A stretch of 52,500 nt of DNA from the NCBI GenBank assembly GCA_000320545.1, contig ADNK01002623.1:15001-67500 (forward strand), in the 5' to 3' direction. Under the pieces are notes generated by a model. It saw nothing but the letters and a program-made list of their open reading frames with translations, was not told the origin of the DNA and did not search any database. Positions 7,568-20,084 of the stretch are shown in pieces. This DNA is from Bigelowiella natans CCMP2755 (lineage: Eukaryota > Cercozoa > Chlorarachniophyceae). The position numbers and the translations under genes are program-made. How positions within the stretch are numbered: the first letter of the stretch is position 1; each line of letters starts with the position of its first letter.

Positions 7568-10500
7568 TCAGAAAAGTCTGAAAGTGTGCTTGCTCAATGG
7601 TGCTGGATCATGCACTTCCTGCATCAGATTCACAATCACATTGAACGCCACGAATTTCCGAGATGGGATGTTCTTCTTCCATTCGGCATCATGCGATGTT
7701 GATCGTATTTGCACGAGGAAAATGTGATGAGTATTGAACTTGCTAGCATGAAACACACAGACCACCACATCGTCGTTACACTTGAATGCTGCATTGACAC
7801 GTGCAGATCTTGATGCAAGTGTTGCAGAACTGCTGGAAATCGGTGCAACATCCCTATTAATAATAGTGAGAGAGAGAGAGCCAAATGAAGGAGGATATTC
7901 GTCAGTTAGAAGTGATGATGATGATGATGATATAATGATGATGATGATGATGATGATGCACACAATTGACAAGTTCTTCACTAGCGAAGAAAACAGGGAA
8001 AATTGTGGGGCGGTGAGGGTGAAGGACAGATTTAACGTCGTATGCGATGAAATGTACTGATAATGTGCGCTACTGCTACTTTTCTTATCTTCACGTTTTT
8101 TAAATTGTGCAATAATATGATTAGTTAGTAGTTTTACTTCTGGAAGACAATCGCAGGTGCAAGTGCAATCTGGAATCGTGAAGTCGTAGCGGCTGCAGTC
8201 GAAAACATCTCCCAACCTGATGAAAGAAAAGAACAACAATTGTATCATTAAGGCAGCTAGAACCCTGATATCATAGCCAACTACGACTCCTCTTATTGCA
8301 ACTACACTACTAATTATTGTAGCAGTACTTTGAGAAGCAATGGCGGCCTTCCTCGTCCACACAGCAAGGGGGGGCATCTGGGTCTCTTGGACAACAAGGT
8401 GAGTCCTCCTGACCACAAAAAGCTGGAGCATCGGGATCCTGCAGCATATGATGATGATAATGATGATGATAATGATGATAATGACGATGATGTAAACAAT
8501 TATTAAACATGTAATAGTATCCTTTATGGCAATTATAGGAGCATGTATATCAATTACAATGCATCAATTACATATGCGACTACTACTACTATTACTACTA
8601 CTACTACTACTAACTGGCTTCTATCATCAACGAACGATGATTGACGAAGGTGATTATGATAATGATGATGATGATGATAATGCCCATTATTCTAATAGTA
8701 CCCACCCGATAGCAACATGGCCTTGCGTCTGGATCTTGATCTATAGAGTTATATGTATGTATGTATGTATGTATGTATGGAGGAGGCAACAATTCACCAC
8801 ACAAGCACGTATACATACTTAGCTGCTGCATACTGATACTGATATTAATACATACCACAGCATTGACAAACAGGGTCTGCAAGGGGGTCTCGATAACAGC
8901 ATCCTCCTGGCTCCGTGCATCCTATTAGTAGTAGTAGTAGTAATCATAGTAATAGAAGAAGAAGAAGAAGAAGAAGAAGAAGAAGAAGAAGAAGGAAATT
9001 CAAGAGCGAACAGATGCATAAACCACGTTATCAATTACTCTTTATATTACTACTCTACTATTACTGCTACGGCTGCTCGAAAGTAGGTAGTACCATCACA
9101 GGAATCTAAGCAAGCAAAGTCGCAATCGATCTCTGCGTCGCAGTCCTAATAAGGTTGTTGTTGTTGTTAAAGAACAGATAGCGTCGTAAAGTTGTAGTAT
9201 AAACAAGAATAATTACATATCTCACATAAAGCACAAACACTCAATCATGCATGCTGCTATGTCACAAATGATCATAACAACAACAACAACAACAACAACA
9301 ACAATAACCCAATTTCTGTGACAATTTTATGTGGTAACAACATATGTGTTTATTAACTGTGTACTACTACTACTGCTGCTGCTGCTGCTACTTACACATG
9401 TGAAAATGCAGTGCAAAATTGCCAGGAGCGTTATGTCTTGGGAAGCAGTGTAAGTGCAAATCAAAAATGCTATCCCTGCTCACGTAGTAACAGTAAATAA
9501 TAAGAACAATAACAATAACAATAACAATAACAATAATATTTGGAAATATATATTAAAATAGTAGTACTAACAATGATAATGATGACGTGTTGGATCAATC
9601 ATCGACCAGTGCAACAACAACAACAACAACAAAACAATGTAATATTCCAACAACAACCCTTGTTGTATGTTATGTAGTCGTACTACTACCTGTGAGAGCG
9701 AAGCCTAAATAAGCTAAGATTTCGATAAAATTCCATGCTCCAGCTAACGAAGGATCCTGTGGTTAACATTCAAGCACACACAATATACATAGTGTTCTAT
9801 ACAAACTAAGAATAGTAGTCTGTTTGTTTGTACATCTGTGTGTTGATAATTATTATGATCTTAACCCTTGCTTCATCGTTGGCATCTCTCAAATCGCGAT
9901 TTGCAGCCCACAGCAATAGGGAGACGGTCAGCAACCTTTATGAAGCATATAAATATATGTATAATCTAAAGGTCTCTCTCTTTCTCTTTCTCTTTTCTCC
10001 GTATTATATGTGGTGGCTGTTGTGTGTTACTACAGAGTCATGATTACGAATGTATACGCCCATCTTTGCCGCGTGATATGGCCGCAAGCATCGAAACACG
10101 ACTGCCACTGGAATGCAGCCTTGTTTATAAAATATAACATTCAGCACTGGGCAATAACTAACTCGTATTTGAACTGATGATGATGATGATGTTGATGATG
10201 ATGATGGTGATGAGAGCTATTTTTGGCAGATTACTCTCTCGCTATTTAATGAGTGGGGTAAGCTATCAATCAATAAATCAATAAATCAATGAATGAATCG
10301 TTCCGTCTGTTAGTAATTACGTCTTTGGATCCTAGGGTCATAGCTTCGATCAACCCCGTATTCTCCCCATCATCACCGTGGTTAGCAGTCTTATCGTCCG
10401 AAAATCCTCCTTGTTCGAGGTCATCGGGATGGTAATGGCGACGGTTAACAATTGCACCGTCGCCATGTTTGCCTCGTTCATCGCCAGCAGAGGGAGGAAT

Positions 10501-10588
10501 CAAGCTACTGCCTGAAAGAAATGTACAACATCATATTATACCACAAATTCTTATAAAATAATCTAAATGGATGCAATCTTCGTTGTCT

Positions 10589-10650
<62 letters not shown>

Positions 10651-11293
10651 AATAATAAACAAACGATGATCAAAGGAATGGCCTCTACCTTCAGATCTCT
10701 CCCGCTGCTGCTGCTGCTGCTGCTGTTGACGATTCTTCTTCCTGGACGACTTTGTAGCAGGTAGCAGTGGTGGTGGAATACGGGATAGAATGACTTTGAG
10801 GCCTAGTCGCTCATTTTCAGGTACTCGCAATCCTTTTAACGATGACGACAAGATAGAGAATGAATGAATCATGATTCAATAATACATAGCAGCAGCTAAT
10901 TCATTCATGGATTCATTCATTTATTCGGCAGGATGGAGGACTCACCCACCCTCCCACTCACCCACTTACCGTCTGCTGCCATGTCAGATGCTACGATATT
11001 CACTACGTCCGCACGACGCCGTACAGGCTACAAGGGAAGTTGTTAATTGTGCAGCAGATTAAGATGATTATTTGGAGAAGACGCTACACCTATATTATAA
11101 ATAATCTCCCCGTGTCATTTTATGTTTTCTTTCTCGCTCTCTGTGGGTGAATATTGATATTTGCATTGAATATCATATTCAAAGATGTTGTTGGTGTTGA
11201 CCGTGTTACGAATGGCTTCTAGACTGTCATATCCAGCGCTCTGTTTTGAAGTAAATATCGAAGATTAAAGCTGGCCTTTAGCCCACACTCATG

Positions 11294-11328
<35 letters not shown>

Positions 11329-11938
11329 ATGTGAATATTATAATACATTTACGCGTACGAGCATAGCGACATAAAAGATACACATCAGTCAAAGATTTTT
11401 GTTTTTACCTCAAAAAAGCGCCGGTAACGTTGGTATTTCCCAATGAAAATTCCATCCATGCTGCTGACATCAGCGTCTTCGTGGTAATCATCAGGTTGTT
11501 CTTTGTAAGGAGTAACAAAAGAAACAAGAAGATAAAATGATGCAGGAGTAAGTAGCCAAGAAGAGGAACATCGCTCATATTAGATCCCTAATGAGCACCA
11601 TGTTGAGTTAACCCTCCTCAACTCCCACATTCTCTACCGCGTTGTTGAAATGGTATACACAATATTAGCAGCAAAATACCGGGTTGGGGCTCTTCTTTGT
11701 GAATAAATTTTGAAGTTCTATTACTGCGAATGTCTCGATGATCACCCCTTTTCATGTCAGAACCATGAGTACTATGATTACTGATGGCAGCCGTAGTTGG
11801 GTTGGTAATAATGATAGACTTCTGCTTCCTCTGATGATGGTGAGAAGAAGAAGCATCAGGCGATGGTGATGATAATGATGATAATGATGATGGGACTGTT
11901 GGCATCGGCGTGTTTTCAAGGGAACTGATGCTGTTACC
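7568..11938 (-). CDS. Multi-exon membrane protein with SAM-like region and Cys-rich DPDA-x-CC repeats (3' part)
   Basis: Sixteen minus-strand exons join with matching phase: about 11938-11680, then 11500-11409, 11240-11202, 11027-10970, 10832-10689, 10511-10321, 10119-10058, 9935-9866, 9756-9690, 9475-9396, 9145-9094, 8921-8856, 8740-8706, 8438-8329, 8216-8138 and 8056-7568. The product starts with a Ser/His-rich linker. A SAM-like stretch follows (YRRFFESAGYDSLEAIRNT ... LGLKVILSRI), then a Gln run. Hydrophobic helices come next (WALLTVSLLLW; AWNFIEILAYLGFALTGIAFL; DITLLAILHCIFTC). A Cys-rich region has repeats such as DPLADPVCQCC, DPDARPCC and DPDAPPCC. The last 162 residues include an (ATC)n-encoded Ile run and a beta-rich tail. 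The family is not recognised. It is probably a signalling receptor-like membrane protein and probably continues from the exons at 12.1-20.9 kb. Confidence 0.72.
10589..10646. repeat. (CA)n(TA)n microsatellite
   Basis: Compound dinucleotide run inside an intron of the membrane-protein locus. A (TG)n run at about 11293-11325 is a further example. Confidence 0.95.
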
Positions 11939-12063
11939 CTGGACTCAACTCCCTGTGATGATGATGCCGGTACTTGGTCCTCGTGCAGTGGGGGCAGTGT
12001 TCTACATAATACAACAGTATCGGACAAGAAATTTCATTATCTGAGCTGCTAAATTGGTGCTAG

Positions 12064-12501
12064 CTAGGGAATAGAAGACCTTTCTTGTCGGGAGATTGTT
12101 GTAAGCTTGTTCCCTTTTTCCATTCTACTCCTTCCCTCAATTTTGGGTTTCAGTTCTACATTGCTGCCAATGTTGGGGGGTTCTCCATTTTTATCAAGAC
12201 CTATGATACTACTTTTTTGATGTGGAGGGGGGATCGCAGCAGGGCCACTGTTGGAATTGGTGTTGCTTTGCAGCCCTTTTTTTATTGAAAGCGAGGAAAT
12301 CTGTGTTGCCACGCCTGCGGAGAGGATAATCAAAACACCCGTATATCCGCACACAAGCAACACATCATCAATTTCACATTTATTGTTACCAAGACGAGTG
12401 GGATTGCTATTCAGCTTTGCAAGCTTCTTGAGTGGAGGAAGCCCTTTGCTTTGGCTTGAACCTTTCAGAGGAGGAAGTCCTTTGATTTGAAGGGATGACA
12501 T
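12064..12501 (-). CDS. Probable exon with a transmembrane helix
   Basis: An open stretch of 145 codons contains one clear hydrophobic helix (DDVLLVCGYTGVLIILSAGVA) between a basic Lys/Leu/Pro-rich N-terminal part and a polar Asn/Ser/Pro/Lys-rich C-terminal part. It lies just upstream of, and on the same strand as, the exon chain at 11938-7568, and by position it is likely the preceding exon. The exact donor before the in-frame TAG at 12064 could not be fixed; AG|GTCTTC near the end is a candidate. The ATG at 12501 may be internal rather than the true start. Confidence 0.5.
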   Translation of the reverse strand: MSSLQIKGLPPLKGSSQSKGLPPLKKLAKLNSNPTRLGNNKCEIDDVLLVCGYTGVLIILSAGVATQISSLSIKKGLQSNTNSNSGPAAIPPPHQKSSIIGLDKNGEPPNIGSNVELKPKIEGRSRMEKGNKLTTISRQERSSIP

Positions 12502-12903
12502 TCTCCAGATGTATGCCCCTCGTTCAAATCCCTTGTTAATGGAAGATTCTCAACCCTTAGTGGAGAGCCATTGTTGCATTATGTGAGCCCTACGTAGAAA
12601 CGGCAACGAAACATGTGCCGTTTTTTGCTATTTTGATAGGAAATGCATGTCGCATCATGTAAATTGTAGGTACATGTATAATTCATACCACATTTGAACG
12701 AAACCACTTCCCGCCATCATGAGTCTCCTGACACTTCCTTTTACCACATAAACTGTTAATGATGTGACGTTCAATATGGATGTCGCAGGAAAAAAAAGCC
12801 ATGTTTTTTTTTTTCCATGTGATTGATTATGCTGTAGTTTCAGCATCATCATTTTTTTGAACTACATCGACTACTGCTACCGCCTCATCAGCTACTCTTT
12901 GAA

Positions 12904-13176
12904 CTAAAAGCTACGGCTGATGAACGATGGGATGGGCGCCCAGCAGCCATTCGATACCTCCACATTTGGGTCGGTTAGAAGAGAACTAGCCTCATCTATG
13001 GAATTTACAGCAATTGCAGAACCCAAAATTTGAACTATGAGGTGATGATGATGATGATGATGATGAGGAGGAGGAGGAGGAGGATAGGAGGACAGAAGGG
13101 AGTATAGGTTGCGGAATAGAACTCGACGAAGAAAAAGAGGGGAAAGGGGTGGAGGAGAAGGTACCTGATCGTACAT
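12904..13176 (-). CDS. Possible exon(s) inside inverted repeat copy A
   Basis: After the acceptor CTCATAG the minus strand reads (V)QILGSAIAVNSIDEASSL then LTDPNVE and a good donor, GAG|GTATCG. Upstream, NEMYDQ precedes GTACCT, which could be another donor. These pieces look coding but I could not join them in phase to the neighbouring exons. No family is recognised. Confidence 0.35.
   Translation of the reverse strand: MYDQVPSPPPLSPLFLRRVLFRNLYSLLSSYPPPPPPHHHHHHHHLIVQILGSAIAVNSIDEASSLLTDPNVEVSNGCWAPIPSFISRSF
12988..13117 (+). repeat. Inverted repeat, copy A (130 bp)
   Basis: Reverse complement of 14976-15105. It includes a (GAT)n/(GAG)n run and, read on the minus strand, the splice-acceptor-like CTCATAG followed by an exon-like reading QILGSAIAVNSIDEAS. 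Weaker similarity continues beyond the end: both copies have a MYDQ-coding word about 45 bp (here) to about 210 bp (other copy) further out. Confidence 0.85.
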
Positions 13177-14571
13177 TTCATTGTTAGTGCTTTATTGTGT
13201 GTGTGTTGCTGTTTGGTGTGTATGTGTGTGGACAGAAAATTCGACTTCGTTGTCCAGACTTGCTCCCAATCGGACCGTTTTAGAAATTACCCGCCCGTAA
13301 TAAGCCATCTTATATGCCTGTAGCTACTACCATTTCTACTACTACTTCGTTCTTCGTCTCAATCATGAATGATTCCAGAAATAAGGAAATGCATATATCT
13401 TCTTGTAGGAATAAGCCATATGCCCCAGTTCGAATAGGATTGCGAAGATTCTTGATTTTCGCTATCCAAACTCATCGCATCCTAAAGCAGGTAGTTTGAT
13501 ACCCCTCCAACACACAGTGATACTGCTACAATACGGTGGTGGTGTGGTGGTGGTGGAGGAAGAGGAGGAGGGGGAGGATATGTAGTTATGGTAGTAGTAG
13601 TATTGTGTTACATAAATCATTGCATGGATCGATTGTCGACTACTACTTGTCATAATAGTGGTTGTAAGATTTAAGAGAAACACCGTTCCTCTCTCACGGA
13701 CTTTGGGCACGGATGACGGGGAAAGAAGGGCAACACAGGATTCAAACAGTGCAGCACCACAACCACCACCACCAGCGGCAGCAGCAGCAGCAGCAGCAGC
13801 AACCTCCTAATTTGAAGATGCATACAGTTGGATTATTACATGCGGGTTCCATGACAAGAGGAAAATAGGAGGTGGAGGGAAGAGTAAGAGGTGCGTGAGG
13901 CGCAATTGACTGCAGAGCGCGCGGCTCAGTATCAGCATAGTATGCTCGCGGTGTGTCATGTTGACGACTTGCTATGCAATTGTACTTAAATGACGACGAG
14001 CAAATGTTAACGGCCACCACTCTATTGGCGCAGATGTAATGAACTACTTTGACATCGCTATTGCACAAACGCAACTTTACATGTAGACATGTAGGGCAAT
14101 TATGAGTAGACCCCCCCCTAGTTGATCCATCTAAGTCCAGCACGATGCATCGAATCATGTAGATCATCATGGGCACACAGAGCACACACATTCAATGTCA
14201 ATAGTCAAGTAGCACACGTATTGTCAACATCCTACAGCACAATCTAGCAATGCGCTAGAATGCAATGCTCACACACACACACACACACACAAATGACGAT
14301 GTCCTGTTAGTCTTCATGAAATAAATATGAGTGCATGAAGTAGATGAATCTCCCCATGCAGTACATCCATGTGGACAGTTGGTAATGTGAAACTCTTTTT
14401 TTTTTAACATGCATATGCCTATTGCCCGATGAGTGTTCACCATTCAATACCAACATGGAACAATATTTGTATAGTCGAAATCAAGAAACAAAGAACTCCA
14501 TCTTGGAACAATTATTCGCGCAAAATAATTGCTACTTTCGTTAGCTCGTAGCCTCTGTCATCGTCATCACG

Positions 14572-14976
14572 ATGCGTCCTATATCTTCTGCTACATCTCC
14601 ACCATTATCATTAACAACAGCACATCTCGACATGGGCCCAGTATTGGAAAAATACGATTCCAGCTGCACAAATCATAGACACCAAATTAAGAGAGAACAA
14701 GCGAGAGAAAGATTAAGAGAAAGCAAAAGCATGATGAGTTCGCAACCTTCTTCCATGTACGACCAAATACCTTGTACGTACGTACGTAATTTGTACATTA
14801 CTACATGGCATTATTTATTTCTTATGCATATTATTACCTACATGCCCCCAAAAGGTGAATTCATCTACATGGTTCCACCTCCCTTTTCCATCGTTTACCA
14901 GTACCTGTCAACAAGAATGATCACCAAGATCATCCATCGTACTACCAGTATCTATATGATTTCGAGGAATTCTTGA
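14572..14976 (+). other. Plus-strand ORF next to the inverted repeat, uncertain
   Basis: 134 codons open on the plus strand. They include SSMYDQIP, matching MYDQVP read from copy A on the minus strand, and a charged helix-like stretch. A second plus frame from about 14900 runs into copy B with QYLYDFEEFLIPQPILPSVL. This may be a reversed duplicate of part of the minus-strand gene. I cannot say that it is expressed. Confidence 0.25.
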
Positions 14977-15105
14977 TTCCGCAACCTATACTCCCTTCTG
15001 TCCTCCTATCCTCCTCCTCCTCATCATCATCATCATCATCATCATCATCACCTCATAGTTCAAATTTTGGGTTCTGCAATTGCTGTAAATTCCATAGATG
15101 AGGCT
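14976..15105 (+). repeat. Inverted repeat, copy B (130 bp)
   Basis: Reverse complement of 12988-13117, about 1.9 kb away and in opposite orientation to the surrounding minus-strand locus. The microsatellite part differs slightly in length. In this copy the exon-like reading stops two codons after the repeat ends. Confidence 0.85.
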
Positions 15106-15509
15106 TCCTAGTATCCCAAGCACCTATTCATGTATCAATTCATTTATTCAGTGTTAGAAAGAAGAAGGGGGACTCACTATGTAATCGCCAAATACCGCAT
15201 GATACGTATATCATCATTATGCATACTATTCAGTATCTAGACTGAACACATACTGGGGATATATTATCGTTGAATATCATCATCATCATCATCATCGTCA
15301 TCATAATTTGGTTCTTCGATGTTCTCTTCCATTATTCTTCCTTTCCTTTCTATCATCAGTCAGTTGTTAGCAGAGCATAGCAGCAGCAGCAGCAGCAGCA
15401 GCTCTAATACCATCTAGCTTCAAATGTTAGAGGAGATAGTGATGATGAGTAATGGTGGTAGTCGTAGTAGTAGTAGTAGTAGTGGTAGTAGTAGTAATAG
15501 TAGTAGTAC

Positions 15510-15539
15510 CAGCGGGATGGAGATGATCATTGTATTCCT

Positions 15540-15581
<42 letters not shown>

Positions 15582-15911
15582 GAGAGAGAATACACCAACA
15601 ACCACAAACACACACATAGATGTAAGATTTCGTCATCGATATTTATGAGTTGAGCTAGGTTAGTAGTGAGGGCGAGAGAGTGGTGTTGCATTCATGATAT
15701 TGTGCATATGCAATACATAGATGCTTCTTCACATGTAAGATGAACCGATGCTGCTTTACCTCAATTTATTGGTCGTTTTTTGTAAGATTGTCTTTCGACG
15801 GGACTGTGTGTGATGATGAAAAGAGGAGGGGGAGGGGAGGGGAGGGGTGAGGGAGATGATGAGGGGAACACACTAATAGATAAGCACAACATGGAACACA
15901 CACACACACAG

Positions 15912-15958
<47 letters not shown>

Positions 15959-17172
15959 GGAAAAACAGTAATCAGATACCAAACAAAATGCTGGGGATGG
16001 ATTGATGATGCGGCATATAACGTTTAAATTTGAATATGGTCATCAGGATGGACAAATTTACTTTGAATGTGTAATAGCACTCACTTGTAGTATCGAAAAA
16101 CAAAAATTTAGTGATATAAATAACACTGATATACTGCTTATAATATGGTTGCTGCTGAAGAATATTTTTTAATTCAGAGTCTATGTAATATGAATACCAC
16201 AGTGCTACGCAAACTGAATAGTACCTGACGAGGAGATGATAACTGCGAACTACGAGGTGATAAAAGAGAGGTCGGTGATAATGATACCGATGATGACGAT
16301 GATGATAATGAAGAAGAGGAAGAAGAAGAAGAAGGCTTTGCATTAGAGTTTATCTGTGTGAAACACAACAGCAATGAGTATTAGTTGATAAAGATCTTAA
16401 ACTTATGATTGATAACATGATACACACCACTACCACCATTACCACTACCACCACTACTAAGCACTCTTCAAACCTTCTTTGAGTCATGATCATCAGAAGA
16501 TTCTACAACGAATGTCTGCTTCCTCAAGATGGGAGGAAAGCTATGGTTCTCATTGTATTGCTCAGAAATCTTGGACACAAATGTCTCTTTATCATGATCA
16601 TCTCCCCCCTCCTTCTCCTCCTCCTCCTTTTCATCAACGGTAGGTAACACAGCCTTTTCCGCCGTCGTCTGCTTGGAGGATTCAGTTGGGATGTTGTAGA
16701 TCTGAAAACATATCAGAAAGAAAAAGAAGAAGAAGAAGAAAAAGGGAAAAAAAAGAAGAACACCGTCGTAGACAGTAAGAAGCATTCACTGAGTCAAAAG
16801 ACAACGGAATCATAATGCTGTTCCTCCTTCATCATATTTGGATGATGATGATGACGGTGATGGTGATGACGATAATGATGATCCATAGTCATTAATGGGC
16901 AGCATCTTATCAGATCTTAGGTAAGTTGTGCAGTATTAAGAAAGCAAGTGCCTTATAATAATAACAATGCGGTTTGCATCTACATGACGATCATCTTCGT
17001 CGGCCGGCAGCAGCACTGAGTAATCACGACAACTCTTCTAATCATTACCGATAAAAGAGTGTATGAAGCATATGACCAGATCATGAAACATGATAAAATA
17101 GCCAAAGCCCTGACGACATCATCAGTATTATTAAGGGTATTATCGCCTTCTTAAAGGAACACTGCTGTAGCA

Positions 17173-17205
<33 letters not shown>

Positions 17206-17210
17206 TGTGT

Positions 17211-17246
<36 letters not shown>

Positions 17247-19097
17247 TATCTGGGGTGTTGTTGTAATTGTTGTTGTTATTTTATGACGTCTCCTCCTTCT
17301 CTTCCTCTTCTTCTTCTTCTTCTTCCTATCCTTACATACGTGGAACAAAGTCGGAACGAAGAGAAGAATGTCTTTTTGGTCGTTATGAGAGCAATCTGCA
17401 TCGAATGTAACATATCATCATTATCGTCATCCATTATGATATGTTGTGGTATGTTTGTAGAAATTGATCAATTTGAATAGTAATAGTATTACTACAAGTA
17501 ATAGTAGAGAAAAGAAGAAGGCTTGCTGCGGTAACAATTGTATTCGCATGATATCACCATCATCATAATGATCAACAAATACATCAGAATCATCAACATC
17601 ATCAGAATGATTTAGTTATTATTGGGTAGTAGTAGAGACAAAACATTATTAAATTACTGAATCCATTATTCTTTAAAAAACATTATTAAATTATTGAAGC
17701 CATTCTTCTTTAAAAAAATTATTAAAATATTGAAGCCATTATTCTTTTAAGTTTCTTTTTCTCACCAGCGAGATCACACCAAGAAATAGGCAGCTCACCA
17801 ACACAATCGTGAAGAAATTGCCAATCCATGTCTTTATTAATCAGATAAATTCAAGAACATCACACAGACACACTTACAACACAACACAACAGATAAACAT
17901 ACTTACCGGAATTCTGAGAGTCGTTTTCATGCCTGGTGATGATGGGTGGTACAACAAGAACAACATGCATCAGCGGAAGCAGCAGCAGCAATGTTAAAGG
18001 TGGAGATATAATGCATCGACTTCGGAGTGTTGATATCATAACAAACAATAAAAGCCAAAAGTACAACAGAATCAAATATTATTAACATTAACTTGTAATA
18101 TCATTAACTATTCAGAAAACACACACGTACATACACATATATTCATGTGAGTAATTGTGTGAGCGAAGACTATCAATCGATATTACTTCCATACGCCGCG
18201 ACGACTGTTAAATACGTTATGTAGAGTAATAGGATGCACATAATTGCCTGAGGAATGGAAGACAAAAACAAAACTTAAAAACCTGTTGAAGTGTTGCTTA
18301 CATTACGGTAATTTTTGACAATCTGTAGCGTGTGTCTTGTGTGTGCACGCGTGAGTAGTGTGAAGAATTTGATTGAAAGGGTGAAATTAGGTTTATAGCA
18401 GCAGTCTAATTAATAATCGGGTAATGATGACGATGATGATGATGATTGTGTGCTACTGCTGCTGCTACTACTTACTACTACTTACTACTACTACTACTAC
18501 TACTACTACTATTTACATCGGTGATGCTTCCCCAGAAAGCATACCATATCCATCCTTGGTAATAAGGCTCGTGTGCCCCCTACGAGAAGGAAGTTGTTAG
18601 GAGTAGCATTATCGAAGTAGTGGTAAATCATTCAACAAGCTAGAATAACGAATTAATGATGATAAATAAGGGAGAGTTGCATCATCGCCCTATATATGCA
18701 CGCTCTTTGATCTAATGGATTTTTAAAATACAGCCTGAAGTCAATCAATATTAAAGAGACGATGCTCTTTCTACTATACTTATCATCAGTATTTAATTGA
18801 CTTACCAACATCCAGAGGAATAGCGCCATTATTGCAGCCAAGATCATGCTGTATTTTGAATGCAAATTAATCCGAATCATCTAAATATTTGCCTGTCGCT
18901 CGTTCATATGGCACAACTACCACAGATACTATTACTACTTCTACTACTTTGCTTCGTAGTTTGCTATGATTTGTTTTTCGTTCATTGCACCGTCACCGGT
19001 GTCGTTATCAAGGTTGTGATCGTGTATTTTTATTACAATTGTCATGATTATTTAATATTCGTCTCTCCTCCTCATTCTCTCTCTCCCTCTCCCTCTC

Positions 19098-19133
<36 letters not shown>

Positions 19134-19205
19134 CTATTTGAAAGAAAGCTCAACTTCAAATAACATCATTAATATTAAATAGCACGAAGCGCAACTAAAC
19201 AAACG

Positions 19206-19248
<43 letters not shown>

Positions 19249-19330
19249 GTAGTACCTTTGAATGTAGATTTTACGGAGACGGCCTTTTTTCACCCGGGGA
19301 CTTTGACGGACTGCACGAACTCTTTTACAA
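15510..19330 (-). CDS. Multi-pass membrane protein, upstream exon block of the 7.5-21 kb locus
   Basis: Ten minus-strand exons join in phase: 19256 (start near 19330), 18848-18806, 18579-18517, 18247-18187, 17932-17907, 17831-17766, 16701-16474, 16353-16225, 15803-15760 and 15537-15510. The joined protein has a basic stretch, then hydrophobic helices: SMILAAIMALFLWML; WIWYAFWGSITD continuing into AIMCILLLYITYLTVVAAYG; and TWIGNFFTIVLVSCLFLGVI. A long polar loop follows, rich in Glu/Asp and Ser, and the start of a further helix (NTMIISIPL). Together with the helices at 12.1-12.5 and 9.4-10.1 kb this gives about seven membrane segments, but the link between blocks (12.5-15.5 kb) is not resolved. 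No family is recognised. A seven-helix receptor-like protein is a guess. Confidence 0.6.
17172..17245. repeat. (GAT)n(GT)n microsatellite
   Basis: About ten GAT units followed by about 16 GT units, in an intron of the minus-strand membrane-protein locus. Confidence 0.95.
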
Positions 19331-19382
19331 GTACAATCATCACCACAAGGAATCAATAAATGAATAATACATGGGTGATATC

Positions 19383-19429
<47 letters not shown>

Positions 19430-19430
19430 C
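19076..19430. repeat. Cluster of (CT)n and (CA)n microsatellites
   Basis: (CT)n and (CA)n at about 19076-19132, (CT)n at 19208-19247 and 19385-19427. They alternate with the short exon ending at 19256. A (TA)n run follows at about 19794-19842. Confidence 0.95.
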
Positions 19431-19572
19431 TCTCCCCTCCCCTCCTAAACGAATGCTCTCCCTCCCATACGAATGCCTTCCATGCGGCAGTATAGTAAAT
19501 GAAAATGTGGGATTATGTTTCATCGATGATCCTCTCACCTCCTAGTTATTATTGCACACTACCACAACTTAC

Positions 19573-19720
19573 CCATTCTTCATTTTCGTTGGGGGGGCTG
19601 CAAGGAGTAGTAACTGCACGATTGTTAAAAACGCCATCATCAAACAGATCACCAGCCGAATTGTGTCTGGCACAAGCCAAGGGTTTTGCCTTGTTGCTGT
19701 GTTTGGAGGAGGAGGAGGAG
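19573..19720 (-). CDS. Probable exon of the same membrane-protein locus
   Basis: The minus strand reads AKPLACARHNSAGDLFDDGV and on to NENEEW before a strong donor, TGG|GTAAGT. The composition is coding-like, with two cysteines. By position it lies between the signal-peptide exon (20085-20975) and the first membrane exon. The phase of the join to 19256 was not resolved. Confidence 0.5.
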
Positions 19721-19790
19721 GAGAGTGAGACCCCAATAAGTAAGATACACATGATGAAAATATATTGTACCAAGATTTGCAACATCAAGA

Positions 19791-19844
<54 letters not shown>

Positions 19845-20084
19845 TGAATTGATAATCTTCCAGTGAATCGATCCTCGTGGTTACTCCTCAGAAAAAATTA
19901 TTTATGTGTTGGCTGATAATATGACGAGGAGGAGGAGGAGGAGGAGGTGCGCTACTCTCTCACTCTCTCTCTTCCTTGCTCGCAGTAAAAAAGTATTATT
20001 TTGTGCTCTATGTGGCGTGCAATCATCTAGAAACTCATAATACAAGAAGATTAGGTTTAGTATTGGAGTAGTAGGGATCATTGA

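Noticed and set aside
15420..15650. Ser/Thr/Leu-repeat ORFs on both strands
   Set aside because: Pure microsatellite translations ((AGT)n, (GA)n); only the 28-base exon at 15510-15537 is phase-supported.
17172..17245. CRISPR-like arrays suggested by regular repeats
   Set aside because: All regular repeats here are simple microsatellites without spacers; the genome is eukaryotic.
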